DNA of 64,000 nucleotides from Straminergon stramineum. Its lineage: Eukaryota > Streptophyta > Bryopsida > Hypnales > Calliergonaceae. The stretch spans positions 2,172,501-2,236,500 of the forward strand of contig OY987271.1 in NCBI GenBank assembly GCA_963920665.1, given 5' to 3'. The first letter of the stretch is position 1. The number at the start of each line of letters is the position of its first letter. Of the stretch, positions 22,567 through 34,712 are shown in pieces. Made by a program: the position numbers and the translations under genes. The notes beneath the pieces are model-generated. The model was not told where the DNA came from, made no database searches, and saw only the letters and a program-made list of their open reading frames with translations.

Positions 22567-23940
22567 GAGCATCCCCACGGCAACTCAGCAAGTGCCATAG
22601 ACTCAGCAACCGGCCATGGCCGGCCAAAATTAGTGCCCCACGGCAAGGGCGCGACATCAAAGAAAGTGACCGGCCACTGCAGAAAATGGAGTGTGGATGG
22701 CCAAATGAAGTGTGTGGAGAGTGGCACGCTATGTCAAATGGCACGGTCTTCGAGTTATGGAACCCAGAGTTTGAGGTGTTTTTTAACCCCTAAATGTATT
22801 TGATTGTGTTTTCACCAAAAACACTCCAAAACTGTCATCTCTAGTACAAGTACCAAATTTTAGAAAAAATAAAATTTTGGACAAATGTAACCGTAGGATC
22901 TTGTAGTAAGTTGGTTTGGGAAGATGTGGAAAAAATTTCAGAAATTTCCACCGTTTGGATTGTAAGATATTAGCATTTGAAGTGTCAAAAAGCCATTTTT
23001 TGGCCTTGCGAAAATCCGGGCAGATGCACTCCACAAGCTCAGATCATTATGAAAAAATGTCCAAAATGGTTGTAACTCTTTGGATTCATTCTTCAAGTCA
23101 TGTTGGCTACATGCTTGAAAAATTTTAGATCATTTGGAATTGTACAACATATAGGAAAAAAATAGTAAGTTGAAAGAAGTAGAGAATGATTCAAAATACT
23201 AAATTGTTAATCATTTATTTATGGAATTGAAAAATGACAATCCCAATGGTTAAATTGTTGTAATAAACAATCTACACGTTTTTATTTTTTTCCAAAAATA
23301 TTAAAAATTGAGTGAAATAAAGGTCTTCGAAGTTTATTTTAGAGTAGAGATTCCATTACTACCCACAAACTACCCACAACTAAAACTCTTCATAACTTTC
23401 ATCTCATAAATCAAAATGGAATGATTCAAAGCTTTCCATGTATGTAAAAATCAGGAAAATAAATTTCAAATTTTTATTTTTAAAAAAAGTGATTTTTCAA
23501 GAAGTTTTTTTTGCTGCCCGAGCTGCCTACCAAGCAATGAAAACAACATATCATACAATAACTTTTTAACCATGTATTCAAAAGTTCTGAAAATTGTTGG
23601 GTCTTAAAGCCACACCTTGGGCACATGTTGTGTGAAAATTTTGAAGAAAAAAAATAAAAATTCCATCCATAGTGAGCTGCCTGAAATCGCTATGTTGCCA
23701 AAAAACACTGTTTGGTCCTTTAGGGGTTAAAGTACAAAGCATCACAATTGAAGGAGAATTAAGGAGCACTGACAAAGGCTTGACGTGACATTCTTAGACG
23801 TTGTGCTTGTCTCCCTTCGCGTCCATCTTCCACCATTTTGTGGTGGGGCAATTTCCCTCAACACTCGCCGGCTGCATCTCCCAGGCACCTCAAGCGACCC
23901 AATTCTGAGCCTCGCTTCTGCACCAGCCGTGGGGATGCTC
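22567..23940. mobile_element. PIF/Harbinger-like MITE with nested TTAA element
   Basis: Inverted termini GAGCATCCCCACGG, flanked by TAA at 22564-22566 and 23941-23943. Total length is 1374 bp. Removing the nested 940-bp TTAA element (22787-23726) and one TTAA leaves about 430 bp, close to the 397-bp relative at 18881-19277. The nested insertion is therefore the younger. The right edge lies about 670 bp upstream of the DTC start codon, so it could contribute to that gene's upstream region. Confidence 0.85.
22787..23726 (+). mobile_element. TTAA-flanked element, 940 bp (family 3, copy A)
   Basis: TTAA at 22783-22786 and 23727-23730. Ends are CCCCTAAATG.. and, on the opposite strand, CCCCTAAAGGACCAAA. 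It is homologous along its length to 32002-32923 (same orientation) and 48195-49119 (opposite). Shared words include CACCAAAAACACTCCAAAA, GGATCTTGTAGT and GATTGTAAGATATTAGCA. No long ORF exists, so it is a non-autonomous family. Confidence 0.88.
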
Positions 23941-23943
23941 TAA

Positions 23944-24608
23944 GTGGTTACTTCTTCGAAATGATAAACAAATCACTGCTTCTGGCAAACCTTGAAAGGT
24001 GAAAACCTGAAGGAATGGCAAAGCAATAAGTAAGCACCAATGAGAATAATGCTTCCACCAACCTCGCACCAATGGCAACAGAGCGGCCAGGCCCCCTGAT
24101 TTGGACTTCCTCTGACGACGGTTGACAGACGACCGTCCGTTCGCTTCTTCGTTTGTCCCTTCCACCCAGGCAACTGAAGTCCATCATTCCACGCTTTTCA
24201 GAAACCCGGTGACCGTGGCGATAGATCTACCAAGCTATATAAGTCAGTCCCCCAAGGTTACTGGCCTTCCCCTCCACAATAATATCAATAACCACTTTTG
24301 CGTCCTCGTCGACGGAATCTCCAGACGACGTCCGTTAGAGGCTGGGTCAGTTACTTAGATTTCGTCGCATCCGCAAATAGGCCACCCTGTCCGAGGTCTC
24401 CGTCGACGGAATCTGGAGCCGCCGTGACCGCCCGTCTGCGGCTTGGGCTCTTCGTCTTCGTCGCCTTCCCAGGCACATCACAGCCTCGGTGCCGTGCCTT
24501 TTGTGATTTGCTAGTGTTTGTTGTTGCGGTGCAGAGCTCCGTCGCGGTGCGCACGCAGGCTTGTTAGCAAGCCGAGTCGTGAGATTTTCCGCTTGCTCGC
24601 TGGTTGCG
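23944..24608. promoter_or_regulatory. DTC upstream region and 5' leader
   Basis: GC-rich stretch before the DTC start. The words CGTCGACGGAATCT and CCAGACG/GGAGCCG near 24308 and 24401 form a short diverged direct repeat. CTATATAAGTC near 24235-24245 is a TATA-like sequence about 370 bp upstream of the ATG. Assignment as promoter is inferred. Confidence 0.4.
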
Positions 24609-25544
24609 ATGGCCGCCGTGGACACGAAGAAGTCGCCGCCCGTGCCGACCATGGACGCGCAGAAGGCGACGTCGACGGTGTGGACGACGATTAAGCCGTT
24701 CTTGAACGGGGGTTTGTCAGGCATGGGGGCGACGTGCGTGATTCAGCCCGTGGACATGATCAAGGTGCGCATCCAGCTCGGGCAAGGGGGCGCCATGGTG
24801 GTGGCGAAGAATGTGATCGCCAACGAGGGCTTCGGGGGCTTGTACAAGGGTTTGTCCGCGGGGTTGCTTCGCCAGGCGACTTACACCACGGCGAGGCTCG
24901 GGACGTTCCGGATCCTCACTAACAAGGCCCTTGCGGCGAACGACGGCAAGCCGCTGCCGTTGTACCAGAAGGCGCTCTGCGGGCTCACGGCGGGCGCGGT
25001 GGGCGCGTCCGTGGGCAGCCCTGCGGATCTTGCCCTAATCCGGATGCAAGCCGATGCGACCTTGCCCGAGGCACACAGGCGGCATTACAAGAATGCGTTT
25101 CACGCTCTCTCGCGGATCTCGAAGGACGAAGGCGTGCTAGCGTTGTGGAAGGGAGCAGGGCCGACGGTCGTGCGGGCGATGGCGTTGAACATGGGCATGC
25201 TCGCGTCTTACGATCAATCTGTGGAGTTTTTCAGGGATTCCATGAGCTTCGGGGAAATGCCGACGCTTGTTGGTGCTAGTGCCGTGTCGGGATTCTTCGC
25301 GTCCGCGTGCAGCTTGCCGTTCGATTATGTGAAGACGCAAATTCAGAAAATGCAGCCCGGACCTGACGGCAAGTACCCTTACACGGGCTCCGTGGATTGT
25401 GCTTTGAAGACATTGGCACAGGGAGGTCCTCTGAAATTTTACTCTGGTTTTGGCACGTACTGTGTGCGAATTGCGCCGCATGTGATGATGACCTGGATCT
25501 TCCTGAACGAAATCCAAAAATTGGAGAAGTCATTCGGTCTTTAG
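24609..25544 (+). CDS. DTC: Mitochondrial dicarboxylate/tricarboxylate carrier, intronless
   Basis: Member of the mitochondrial carrier family (SLC25), inner membrane. It exchanges 2-oxoglutarate, malate and other di- and tricarboxylates. The protein has 311 residues from the ATG at 24609; Arabidopsis DTC is about 298. Three carrier repeats each start with the family signature: QPVDMIKVRIQ (from P47), SPADLALIRMQAD (from P138) and LPFDYVKTQIQKMQ. The middle signature with L where others have K is typical of the DTC/oxoglutarate carrier group. The paired glycine segments after each signature (EGFGGLYKGL, EGVLALWKGA, GPLKFYSGF) are present. An in-frame ATG at 24561 would add 16 residues; MAAVDTKKSP is preferred because family members begin this way. 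There are no introns. Confidence 0.94.
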   Translation: MAAVDTKKSPPVPTMDAQKATSTVWTTIKPFLNGGLSGMGATCVIQPVDMIKVRIQLGQGGAMVVAKNVIANEGFGGLYKGLSAGLLRQATYTTARLGTFRILTNKALAANDGKPLPLYQKALCGLTAGAVGASVGSPADLALIRMQADATLPEAHRRHYKNAFHALSRISKDEGVLALWKGAGPTVVRAMALNMGMLASYDQSVEFFRDSMSFGEMPTLVGASAVSGFFASACSLPFDYVKTQIQKMQPGPDGKYPYTGSVDCALKTLAQGGPLKFYSGFGTYCVRIAPHVMMTWIFLNEIQKLEKSFGL

Positions 25545-28500
25545 GGGTGGATGACTTGATTACACTGAGGGTTTCACATATTTTAACCTATTCCTACGGT
25601 GCCTACAGTTACTATTGATTTATTTCATTTCCTTTTGGTCCCCAAGGATTCACAAGTCTTCTCTCTTAGGCTGTGCATTTAGATTTTCCTTTAATGTGTT
25701 GGGGCAGCTTGCGTTGCTGGTTTAGAAGGTGCGTACAAGGGCCGTAGTTGTGGATCTTGGGGATGTTTTGGCCCTGATCTAAATGAGGGGCTTTACCTTA
25801 TAAGTAGAATTCCGGACCTGTTGCTGAGATGATAGAATAAAGAGTTTTTGTTAAATTGAGTGCAGGTTTTGACATTCTGAGATCTGTTTTTGTGCCTCTG
25901 GGACATGCTATCTGCTACAGATATTAGGGTTGGTAGTGGGTGGGCAATGCCTGCCTTGATGAGGCTCTCTTACAGAGGTTGACGTGGCTGTCCACCAATT
26001 TTTTCTGGTCACAGGACCATGATCTTACTCCTTTACTTGGGAGCCTGGTGGTTTAGAAGGAGGAAAAAGTAGACCAGTTGACATATTTGCACCTTGCTCA
26101 GAGGTTCTGGCTGTATCCGTCAGCTCATCTTCTCAAAGATATCAGTTCAATGCACTCTCAATGACCTGTTCCTATCTCGTGCGTGCTGCTCTTGTGGTCA
26201 TCTGTCTCGATTTGACTGTATTTTTGTTGTGGACTTGTAAGCTTGCAGGCAAATGCTAACCAGTTGAATTGGCTGCTTGCAATTGCACTTGGTGATCGGT
26301 TATTTCTAACTACGAGGATGATTATGATTTGAATTATTATTAAAATTGTTTTCCATTGATGAAAGTCCTCATGAGATGTTCACCTTAGTCGTGGTCTACT
26401 TCTGATTTTTAATGTTAGTACGATTCGGATTTTACTTCTCTGCGGAATTGCAATTTGTATAGTTTCAATCAAACGATGGAAGTGAGATGGCTGGAGGAAA
26501 CCTGAGAGGTACTCGCCCGCTGGTGGGACACACTCGCGCTGGTTCTTGTCTCATTAACTCTGAACTGTTTGAACGGCAAATGCTTCGGAGTTGTTTATGT
26601 GAAAAATCTAGTTAAGAATGTCATATCTGTCGTCTGATGGTTTCCCAGGGGGAGAGTCTTCTACACAAGGTTGGCGTCCGAGGAGGTTTCATTATCTGAT
26701 CCATTTTAAGGGATTTTTAGCCATTAAGAATCAATCATTGTGAATTGATTCGTTAGCTCATGCGCTTCATGTCTTTTGATCTGTCTCTTCTCTCATGGCC
26801 CTTGTAATTTCCGCTTGGGTATCGTCTATTACCCATCTCCCCACTGCTTTTCCTCTGTCAAGGTTCAGAGCAGTCGGAGCTTGATAGTCACAGTCGTAAT
26901 CAGTCGCCGTACTCTTTGACTGATTGGCAATTGAGTTAACTCACTATGCAGATGGAGGCCGACATTTCTAGGAGTTTCACCTGTAGCTGAGGCCAGCTCA
27001 AGCGCAGAACGGAGGTTGAACCCTCTTTTAAGTGCAAGTGCCTTGCAGGCCATGTTTTTTGATCTAATACAGGGTAGAAGAGAAGCCGATCTGGGGATGG
27101 GAGAAGCGATTCAAGGTGATAGGGACCTGATCGTTTCTCCCTGTTCAAGTGCATTTGTGCACAATTGGGGTGATAGGGGTGTCACAGTGCAAGACCTTTG
27201 TTTGGAAGGAGGCGATTTCAAGTTTTTTAAAGAGCCCTAATACTTTCAAACGATATTTTGGGACTCACAGTTGGTTATAGCCGTGGAGGACAGAATTTCG
27301 AACAAATAACAGAGTCCTTAGGCAAAACCCTAATTCACCCCAGACATGCGCAATGACAACCCTAATTCACACCGGTTACACTTGCGCTTATTCTGCCAAG
27401 GTCTACCTAGGTCTCTTCCAACAATTCCATAGTAGTGCATATCAGTGGTGATGTTTCTCTAGTTACCTCCACTGTTTTTTTTATCATGCCCCTCCAAGAA
27501 TTACTTATATTATCAATGCGTTTTCACAAAGAATAATACTGGTATTTTCTGAATTGTCGGTAATCTTATTAATGGAAACCTTATTATGAGGTGTGTCGGT
27601 ATTTCTGTGGCGTGACAGTTTAGCGTGCGGTTATGTTTTTTATAAAGCAGTGCATCAGGCACTTATTCAACCTAGTGCTGCTCACATCGTTTGTGTACAT
27701 CGATCTGCAAAGGGTTGATAGCAAGTAATCACAGAAAGGAAATCTGTAGTTCGGGTAAGGCAGACAGAGTTGTAATCGATTTTTTTGCTTGAATTCTCGG
27801 ACCATCTCTAAATCTTGTGCAAGTTTCTGGATTACCCTGTTCTTTTCACTTCTGACATGTCACTAGATCACATGTGCAAGAGGGGTTGTTGCCAAAGGTT
27901 TCTTTGAATCCCATAGCGAAATAATGTTTTCTTATAGTTGAAGTCTCGAATGTTATGAGTATTGATGCACTTCGGTTTTGTTTGGTATCCTGCAGTGAAG
28001 ATTAAGTTTTAAGTGGACACATCGGAGATGATGCGCTTTCAGTTCGCTTGCTGTATGTGGGTTAACCTTGCTGGAGCTGATTCTTGGCAAAACCCGTCTG
28101 CATTTGAGCATTCTCCCATTTTCTCTACGCAATTCAACAGTTGGATTAGGCAAATTTTGAGTACCCTTGAAGTGATGATGCTGGAGAGCTTTAAGAATTG
28201 TTTTCAATGTAAGAATTTGCAGCAGATTGTCTGAAACTAATTAAAATCAGTATCACTCTATCTGCGCAGTAACACAGGAATTTCCCAAATTAGCAGTGAA
28301 TCGCATTCTGAAGAGTGAGGTCAGGACACTAGGGTTTGCAGGCCTCTATAGAAGATGTGGAAACAAGCAGTAGCAGCTTGGACAACATTGCTTGCCCGTG
28401 CGGTTCAATTATATCTGCAATATGCGGAGTTTCTCTCGCGTTTCAATGATGCAGGTACCACTCCTAAACGTCAGTTTATTCGAACCATCACCGCTCTTTG

Positions 28501-29095
28501 ATTGGACTTAGCATGATGTCTTTGTTTACAGTTCATTTCATTGTTTATTGTTTTTGAGGAATAACCAGGGGAGGAGAATGCAGATATGTTTGCACGAAGA
28601 CACCTAGAGCTCTTTGGTATTAAGCATTGAGTGGCACTTTGTATGGCCATCTTGACTGGCGTCTTGATATTCAGGTATTCATCATCTTTAACCTTAAAAA
28701 AATATGCAGATTGAGCATTGGACGGTATATAATCTCAAGCCATTTCTAGTTTGTTTGGCTGATAATGCGGATCTTCAAAGCATCAGGCTCTGATTATGAA
28801 ATGTCCTCAAAGTAAGAGCACCCTGAAGGTGGAATTAGGGGTCTCTATCTGCAGGAGGTCTTCAAACCATTGGGCTTATGGGGTAGAAACCCTGTTCTAT
28901 GTTGAAATCCTTCCTCTGGATCCTATAGAGTACAACCTAGCAGTAGTGGTGAAGTAGACCTGCTTTCACGAAGCTACCACAGCTTGCTCAAGAAGTTCAT
29001 CTGTTCTTGGAAAATTAGGTTGCTAGTGGCAGTGTGCGACAACAAGCCAGTCCTCGCTATATACTGGCATGACAAACCTGTGAGGTATGTAGCAC
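25545..29095. other. Long spacer after DTC, no gene supported
   Basis: About 3.5 kb, less AT-rich than the other spacers, with scattered short ORFs on both strands and no recognisable protein domain. The first few hundred bases are presumably DTC 3' UTR. A transcribed non-coding locus or a gene with very small exons cannot be excluded from sequence alone. Confidence 0.4.
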
Positions 29096-29860
29096 ATTGA
29101 AGCTGATTACAGCGTTCTCAAAGATGTTTGCATTCAATTGGAAATCTGCTCTAGCCGAGTCTCGCAGTACTCGCAGTCGAAGGTTTCTTCGGGTCTTCAG
29201 ATGATTGGGAGTGAAGTGACGAAGGTTGGGCCACCACTTTTGGTGTTGAGCACATTTCTTTTTCTGTTGATGGAATATTTGTATCAGCGTTCCTTCGGCG
29301 ATTGAATGAGGGTTCCAGCACACCAAAGAATGCGGTCTTTCGATACCTTATGCAAAATTAATGAAGGGTACAGACTCTAAGTTTTACTGTTACATGTTCT
29401 AAACTTGGTTCGTTAACAATTGGTATACATCGATGAAGGGCACGTACGTATACCAGGTGAACATCTGATCGACTGGTGCTCGCTTGGGGATTCTGGGTGT
29501 CTCTCCCTTACCTTAATCCGTGGTTTGAGAGATGCAGCACTTTGCCTCAAATTAAAACAAGACGGCGTAACAACAGCTGTTGACCCCGAATTTGCCAGAT
29601 TGCGAAGTACGGCCGAAATGGACAAGTGGAGATGGCAACAACCTGAGACTGACTGCGAAGGTTTCTGTACCCTTCTTTTCTCCTGAATTTTGAACCCTGT
29701 AACCTTTGAGGCTACTTAATTCGGTAATTGACATGGCGTCTGCAATCGGCAAGTAAGAAACCCTGGTGATAACATACCGGTACTCACTACTCAGAGTTTA
29801 AGATTCGGAACTGTAGTACAGTACAACTGAGGCAGAAACATTCCCTGCTTGATTGAATTT
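29096..29860. repeat. Segmental duplication block I, copy 1
   Basis: Homologous to 57952-58645 plus 59431-59515. The match begins at TTGAAGCTGATTA and runs through CGAGTCTCGCAGT, ATACATCGATG(A/G)(A/G)GGCACG and TTGCCTCAAATTAAAACAAG to CCCTGCTTGATTGAATTTTC. Copy 2 carries a 785-bp insertion at the equivalent of 29769. This is the left end of a collinear duplicated segment that continues in blocks at 31.7 and 38 kb. Confidence 0.85.
29420..29686 (+). other. 88-codon ORF conserved in the duplicate segment
   Basis: The ORF starts MVYIDEGHVRIPGEHLID and has a counterpart of 76 codons at 58291-58521, starting MVYIDGGHVRIPGEHLID. About 60 residues align. Two indels near codons 19-24 cancel to keep the frame. 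A later 4-base insertion shifts copy 2. No known domain is recognised. It may be an exon or exon relic of an ancestral gene in the segment, or chance. Confidence 0.3.
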
Positions 29861-30089
29861 TCATGCACATTGGGGCCTTTAAAAGTGATGCCTTGAGTGT
29901 CATGTACAGTAGGTAGTCTATTGATAGGTGAGGAGGCTTGGCATTGCTGGAGCTCTCTATATGAGGAAGTTTGATTAGGACCTTACTCAAATAGTGAGCC
30001 AATGCAACAAAGACAAAGCCTCTCATAGCACAATTACCTCCTTTCAAGATCATCAAACAAAGCAGTGTGGTAGTTCCCACTATGAGGTG

Positions 30090-30144
<55 letters not shown>
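30090..30144. repeat. (AT)n microsatellite
   Basis: About 55 bp of almost pure AT dinucleotide with one C interruption near 30106. Confidence 0.95.
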
Positions 30145-30146
<2 letters not shown>

Positions 30147-31709
30147 TAATAGTGTCCAAATATATTATATCCTATTGTTCCTTTTTGCATTGCACATCCT
30201 AAATTTGGTTGGATCAATTTGGCAATGAAAGATCGTTTAGTATGTGTTAATACATAATTTTTTAACATTCTATGAATAAACTATGAAGTGTTGATTGTAG
30301 GAATATCTTGAAATCAATCCTAAGCTCTCATATGTAGACTTTATGTATTTTACACAAGAAATAAGAATAGCAATTATCTTTAGGGATTATTTTTAAATAA
30401 GGTTATAATTATTTGTAATTAATTTACTTTTGGTTGACCAATTTAGTGGTTAAACTAAGCTTTTTATTGAACTATATATACATGTTGGAAACAAGACTCA
30501 CTTGGTTTAACATCTTTAAATATTGTTTTAAGGATATTTATATGATCTCATTTTTTTTAGAGTCAAATGTGAATTTTCTTCTTCTAAATATAATTTGAAG
30601 TTGTTTTTCTTCTTTGTTCATGGAGAAGTGAAGTTTGACAACATGTTTATAGAAGTTGAAATCCTCTTTTAATCTCATGTACTTGCTATTTGTGAGATTG
30701 CTTGAATGTGGATGATCTAAGTCTATATATGTTTGTTTTTTATACAACTATTTGTATATAGTATACTTCTCACTAGACAATGATGTGCAATACCAAAATT
30801 CTATGTATTTCTTGTTCTATTTATTTCTCTTTGTGATTTAATGCAATTTAAAAATAGTATTCCATAGAGTAGATTAGTTTTTTTTTATTGAATTTGTGCA
30901 CCTTCAAACCACTATCATGAAATTTTTGAGTAAATAGTCACCCATGTAACAAATGAACAAGTAGCCATTATGAGTTTTAAAGCTTTTAGAATGTTGTTCA
31001 CCAACAAAAACTACAACTCACGATGTTTATAGTGTATCAATGACTTACAATATATATACTAAATATTATTAGAATAAATGATGTAGTTCAGGATATATGT
31101 ACAAAATTTATTCGTTTGCCCTTATAAATATGGAAATAAGTATTGAGAATTGTTATATGAATGCTACTTGTACGTACAGTGAACTCAAATATACTAATTT
31201 TTTTCATATCATTTTATCAATTCTCCATTGAAGACTTCAAAATAGACATGTCAAATGGAATGTGCTTGAATTCACAAATCCCAATAAATCTATTCTTTAT
31301 GTTTGAAATTACAACCATAGGACCTAAAAAGAATCACTCATGTTGTACTTCACAAGTTTAATTTAGATTCAACACCACAATATTAATATTAGAATGATCA
31401 ATGTTGACCAAAATTATCAAAATGAGTTTTCCAAAATAGATAGCTATAAGGTAGGGATACTTGAATGCACCAAGTACCTAAACTAAAGCACCACTTGATG
31501 AGGTGCTTGAAAAATGTACATCTCCTAAATCAATATGTATCTATTCTTGAAAAAACAATTTTAGAACATCTACCAATTATTTTTTCTATTCTTCATAATT
31601 ATTGCATATGGTTAACAAATGATGTGTTATTTAGTGCATTGAAATCTCATATCATTTGCCCTAGAGAAAATATAGAAATTTCACCAATACAACAATAGAA
31701 AAGGTTCAT
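30145..31709. other. AT-rich spacer, no gene seen
   Basis: About 1.6 kb of very AT-rich DNA. It has no counterpart at the equivalent place in duplicate copy 2, so it is probably an insertion or replaced DNA. No recognisable ORF. Confidence 0.45.
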
Positions 31710-32001
31710 AGTAGAAAAGTTACAATTTTAGATGTCCCTACCTTAATCATGGTGGGATCTGTGGCTAAGGAAATGTCGAAGTTGTTTGATATTCCTTTAT
31801 AGATTCAATCCTTGATTACATTGTTCTTTCTATTTTGTTAATTACGTATTATATTTATATAGTCTTATGAAAGACTAGAAAATTTTTATACTTATTGATG
31901 AACATCCTTTACTAAGCTTTGATCTCACATTGCCAAATTGTTGCTTGAGTGATGATTCACTAAAAAGCTTCTTGACAATAGTCCCAAGGTTCACAATTTA
32001 A
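31710..32001. repeat. Segmental duplication block II, copy 1
   Basis: Homologous to 60140-60596. Shared words include ATGGTGGGATCT, TTGATTACATT and CACTAAAAAGCTTCT. Copy 1 is then interrupted at a TTAA by the element at 32002-32923 and resumes at 32928 with CAAAAAGAATTC, against GCAAAAATAATTC in copy 2. Confidence 0.88.
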
Positions 32002-32923
32002 CCCATGAAGTTCCTTGACTATGCTTTCACCAAAAACACTCCAAAACTCCCATTTCTAGTACAAATACCAAATTTTGGAAAAAAATAAATTTGGACATAT
32101 GTAACCATAGGATCTTGTAGTGAGGTTGTTTCAGAAGATGTGGAAAAATTTCAGAAATTTCCATTGTTTAGATTGTAAGATATTAGCAATCAAATTGTCA
32201 AAAATCCTTTTTTGGCCCTATGAAAAAACGAGCAGCTACAGCTCACAAGCTCACACTTGTATGAAAAAATTTCCAAAATGGTGGTGCTTCTTTGGATTCA
32301 TTCTTCAAGGCAATTTGGCTACATGCTTGAATAAATTCAAATCATTTGGAATTGTATAACATATAAGAAAAAAATAGTAAGTACAAAGAAGTCGAGAATG
32401 TTTTCAAATATGAAATTGTTGAGAATTTAGTGATAGAACTGAAAAATGCCAATCCCAATGGTTGTAAAATTGAAATAAACAATGTACATACTATGATTTT
32501 TTTTTTCCCAAGAAATATTGAAAATGGAGTTAAATAAACAACTTTAAAGTGTATTTTAGACTAAGGAATCCATAACTACCCTCGAAACTAAAACTCCTCA
32601 TAACTTTCATCTCATTGATCAAAATGGAATGATTCATAGCTTTTCACATTTATATAAATCTAGGAAAACAATATCAAATACTTGTTTATGAACAAAATGA
32701 TTTTTTCTAATCTACCTAAATTGCCTTCTTGAGGAAAAAAATTACATATCATACAATAACTTTTTAACTATGTTGTCAAAAATTATGAAAATTATTGGGC
32801 CTTAAAGAAAAACCTTGTCCCCATGTTGTGTGAAAATTTCAAAGAAAAAAATAAAAAATCCATTCATAGTGAATTACCCAAAATTGCTATGTTGCCAAAA
32901 AACGCAGCTTGGTCCTTTAGAGG
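32002..32923 (+). mobile_element. TTAA-flanked element, 922 bp (family 3, copy B)
   Basis: TTAA at 31998-32001 and 32924-32927. Full-length relative of 22787-23726 in the same orientation; its termini have drifted (left CCCATGAAGTTCC; right, opposite strand, CCTCTAAAGGACCAAG). The duplicate at 60589-60600 lacks the element and reads ACAATTTAGCAAA where the joined flanks here read ACAATTTAACAAA. One TTAA was therefore duplicated. Confidence 0.9.
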
Positions 32924-32927
32924 TTAA

Positions 32928-33867
32928 CAAAAAGAATTCCTTTATTGTGCAATAAGATAGGAAGTCCATAAATTGTCTTTTAAAGCATACCTACCTCATC
33001 AATGACAATAATAGATATTTGAAGGAATATGACACTCATTCCTAGATAGAGGACACATTTAGAACCTGGTTGGTTTATAGACCTCCTACCATATATAGGG
33101 TAAATGGCACAACTAGATGGTAGTCCACTTAATTTTCATTTTTGTAGGAATCAAGGCAACATATGGCATAAATTCACTTTGGAACCCTAGGTTGTTCACG
33201 ATTGTGTAAAGCATCTTTTTTGATACTGTGTGAATTATTTGCTTAAAAAAAATCCAAGAGCACTCATTGGAGGTCAAACTACAGTACTAGGGGAGGCAAC
33301 CCATTCTTGATCACCGTCCTATTTTGGCATCATAAAGTGGAGTAATTTTGATCATGAGGTGATTAACAATGATTAATGTTGGCACAATTCCCGGTGCAAT
33401 TGTGTTGCATTATGATTGGCTACAAGACTCTCAATATTGCAACCAACCCTTGGCCGGAATAGGAAGGTATATATGACCAATATGGGTGGAATAGAATCTT
33501 TAACTAAGAAAATCATAGTAATTATGTTTTGAGAAATGAAAATCTGAAAAATGATGGAAATCTTATGAACTCTATTTCTGCACATGGAAAAATTTCTCAC
33601 TATTGAAACCTCCCTTGCAGATACATGTATTTGCTTAAGTGGTTAGAAATGGGTTGCTTCCCCTATACAAGGCTTCCCCTTTTTCACTCAAAATTCCAAG
33701 GATGAACATTTGCACTTTTGTCTTACATAAAATGGATTTGTTGTCATGTATGTAACACGTAGTGTTTGTAGGGTCAACATGAAGTTGAATTGCATGTCAC
33801 AATCCCTATCCTCCCCAGACCCATTGACATTAATATGTGAGACTCAATTTTATTTTGTGAAAATTTT
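32928..33867. other. AT-rich spacer, no gene seen
   Basis: About 940 bp after the TTAA element with no supported gene. Homology to duplicate copy 2 is lost after about 32945. Confidence 0.4.
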
Positions 33868-34712
33868 GGGTTTGGATTTGACTTTTTCAATTTTTACAAT
33901 TCAAGCTTGTGGACTAACCATGTCACCTAAGGTAGACCAACCTATTACCACCCTGATTCGCAATCTGAGTATATTAGGACCAACTCTAGGAGGGGCACAT
34001 ATTTTTCAGAGGTGTGCACATGTTTCAGGAATCAAACCCAAGTGGAATTATAATTTTCCGATAAAAATTGTAATTTCTATGAATTTTTAAAGTGGTCTAC
34101 CCTAAATTTCAAAACTGCCACTAGAGTCACTAGACTAGAGTAAAAAATGTCTATCCTAAACCTATAACCACCATTACCTGTACCTATTAGCACTGGAATA
34201 TCCACCAATCAAAGGCTGACATGTTATCCAAGTTGAAATTAATGTACTGAAATTGTCAAAATAGGGGATGAATTTGGGTGAATTTTATGGTGGAGATGGG
34301 GCCAAAAATAGGATGGTGGTTCTATGAAGCTAACGGAAATGGGTGGGTCTACCATAATCAAAATTGTAGAGCCTCACAAACTCTCTATAGTCATTTGTAG
34401 ATGATATATAAGCTTACTAACATTGTACTGCAAATTCAAACCTCAAATTCATTAAAAATGGTGGATTTTCAATGAAATTGTCTAGCAGCATTTCATTCAT
34501 GCAACTAAAACCTGATATTCTATATTTGTCCAAGTTTTTCAAGCTTCATCCAACCATTGGAAACTCCTAGTTTTTCAAAGTTCTTGGCTCTTGATTAATT
34601 ACAGAGTTTGGAATGCTTTAAAGTCCTAATTTTTAATGCGCAATAGTTCTAGTTTTCAAAGCTCTGGGCAAGTGAAAAGTCTTAATTTTTGGAGTTCAGA
34701 AACATGCCATCA
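33868..34712 (+). repeat. Direct repeat, left copy (partner 37928-38350)
   Basis: It begins with GGGTTTGGATTTGACTTTTT and ends CAGAAACATGCCAT. The partner begins at 37928 and lacks the stretch matching roughly 33945-34365. The right half is also related to 60641-60890 in duplicate copy 2. The two copies bracket a 3.2-kb stretch containing the orphan ORF. Because the repeat belongs to the duplicated host segment, this does not look like an LTR pair. Confidence 0.85.
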
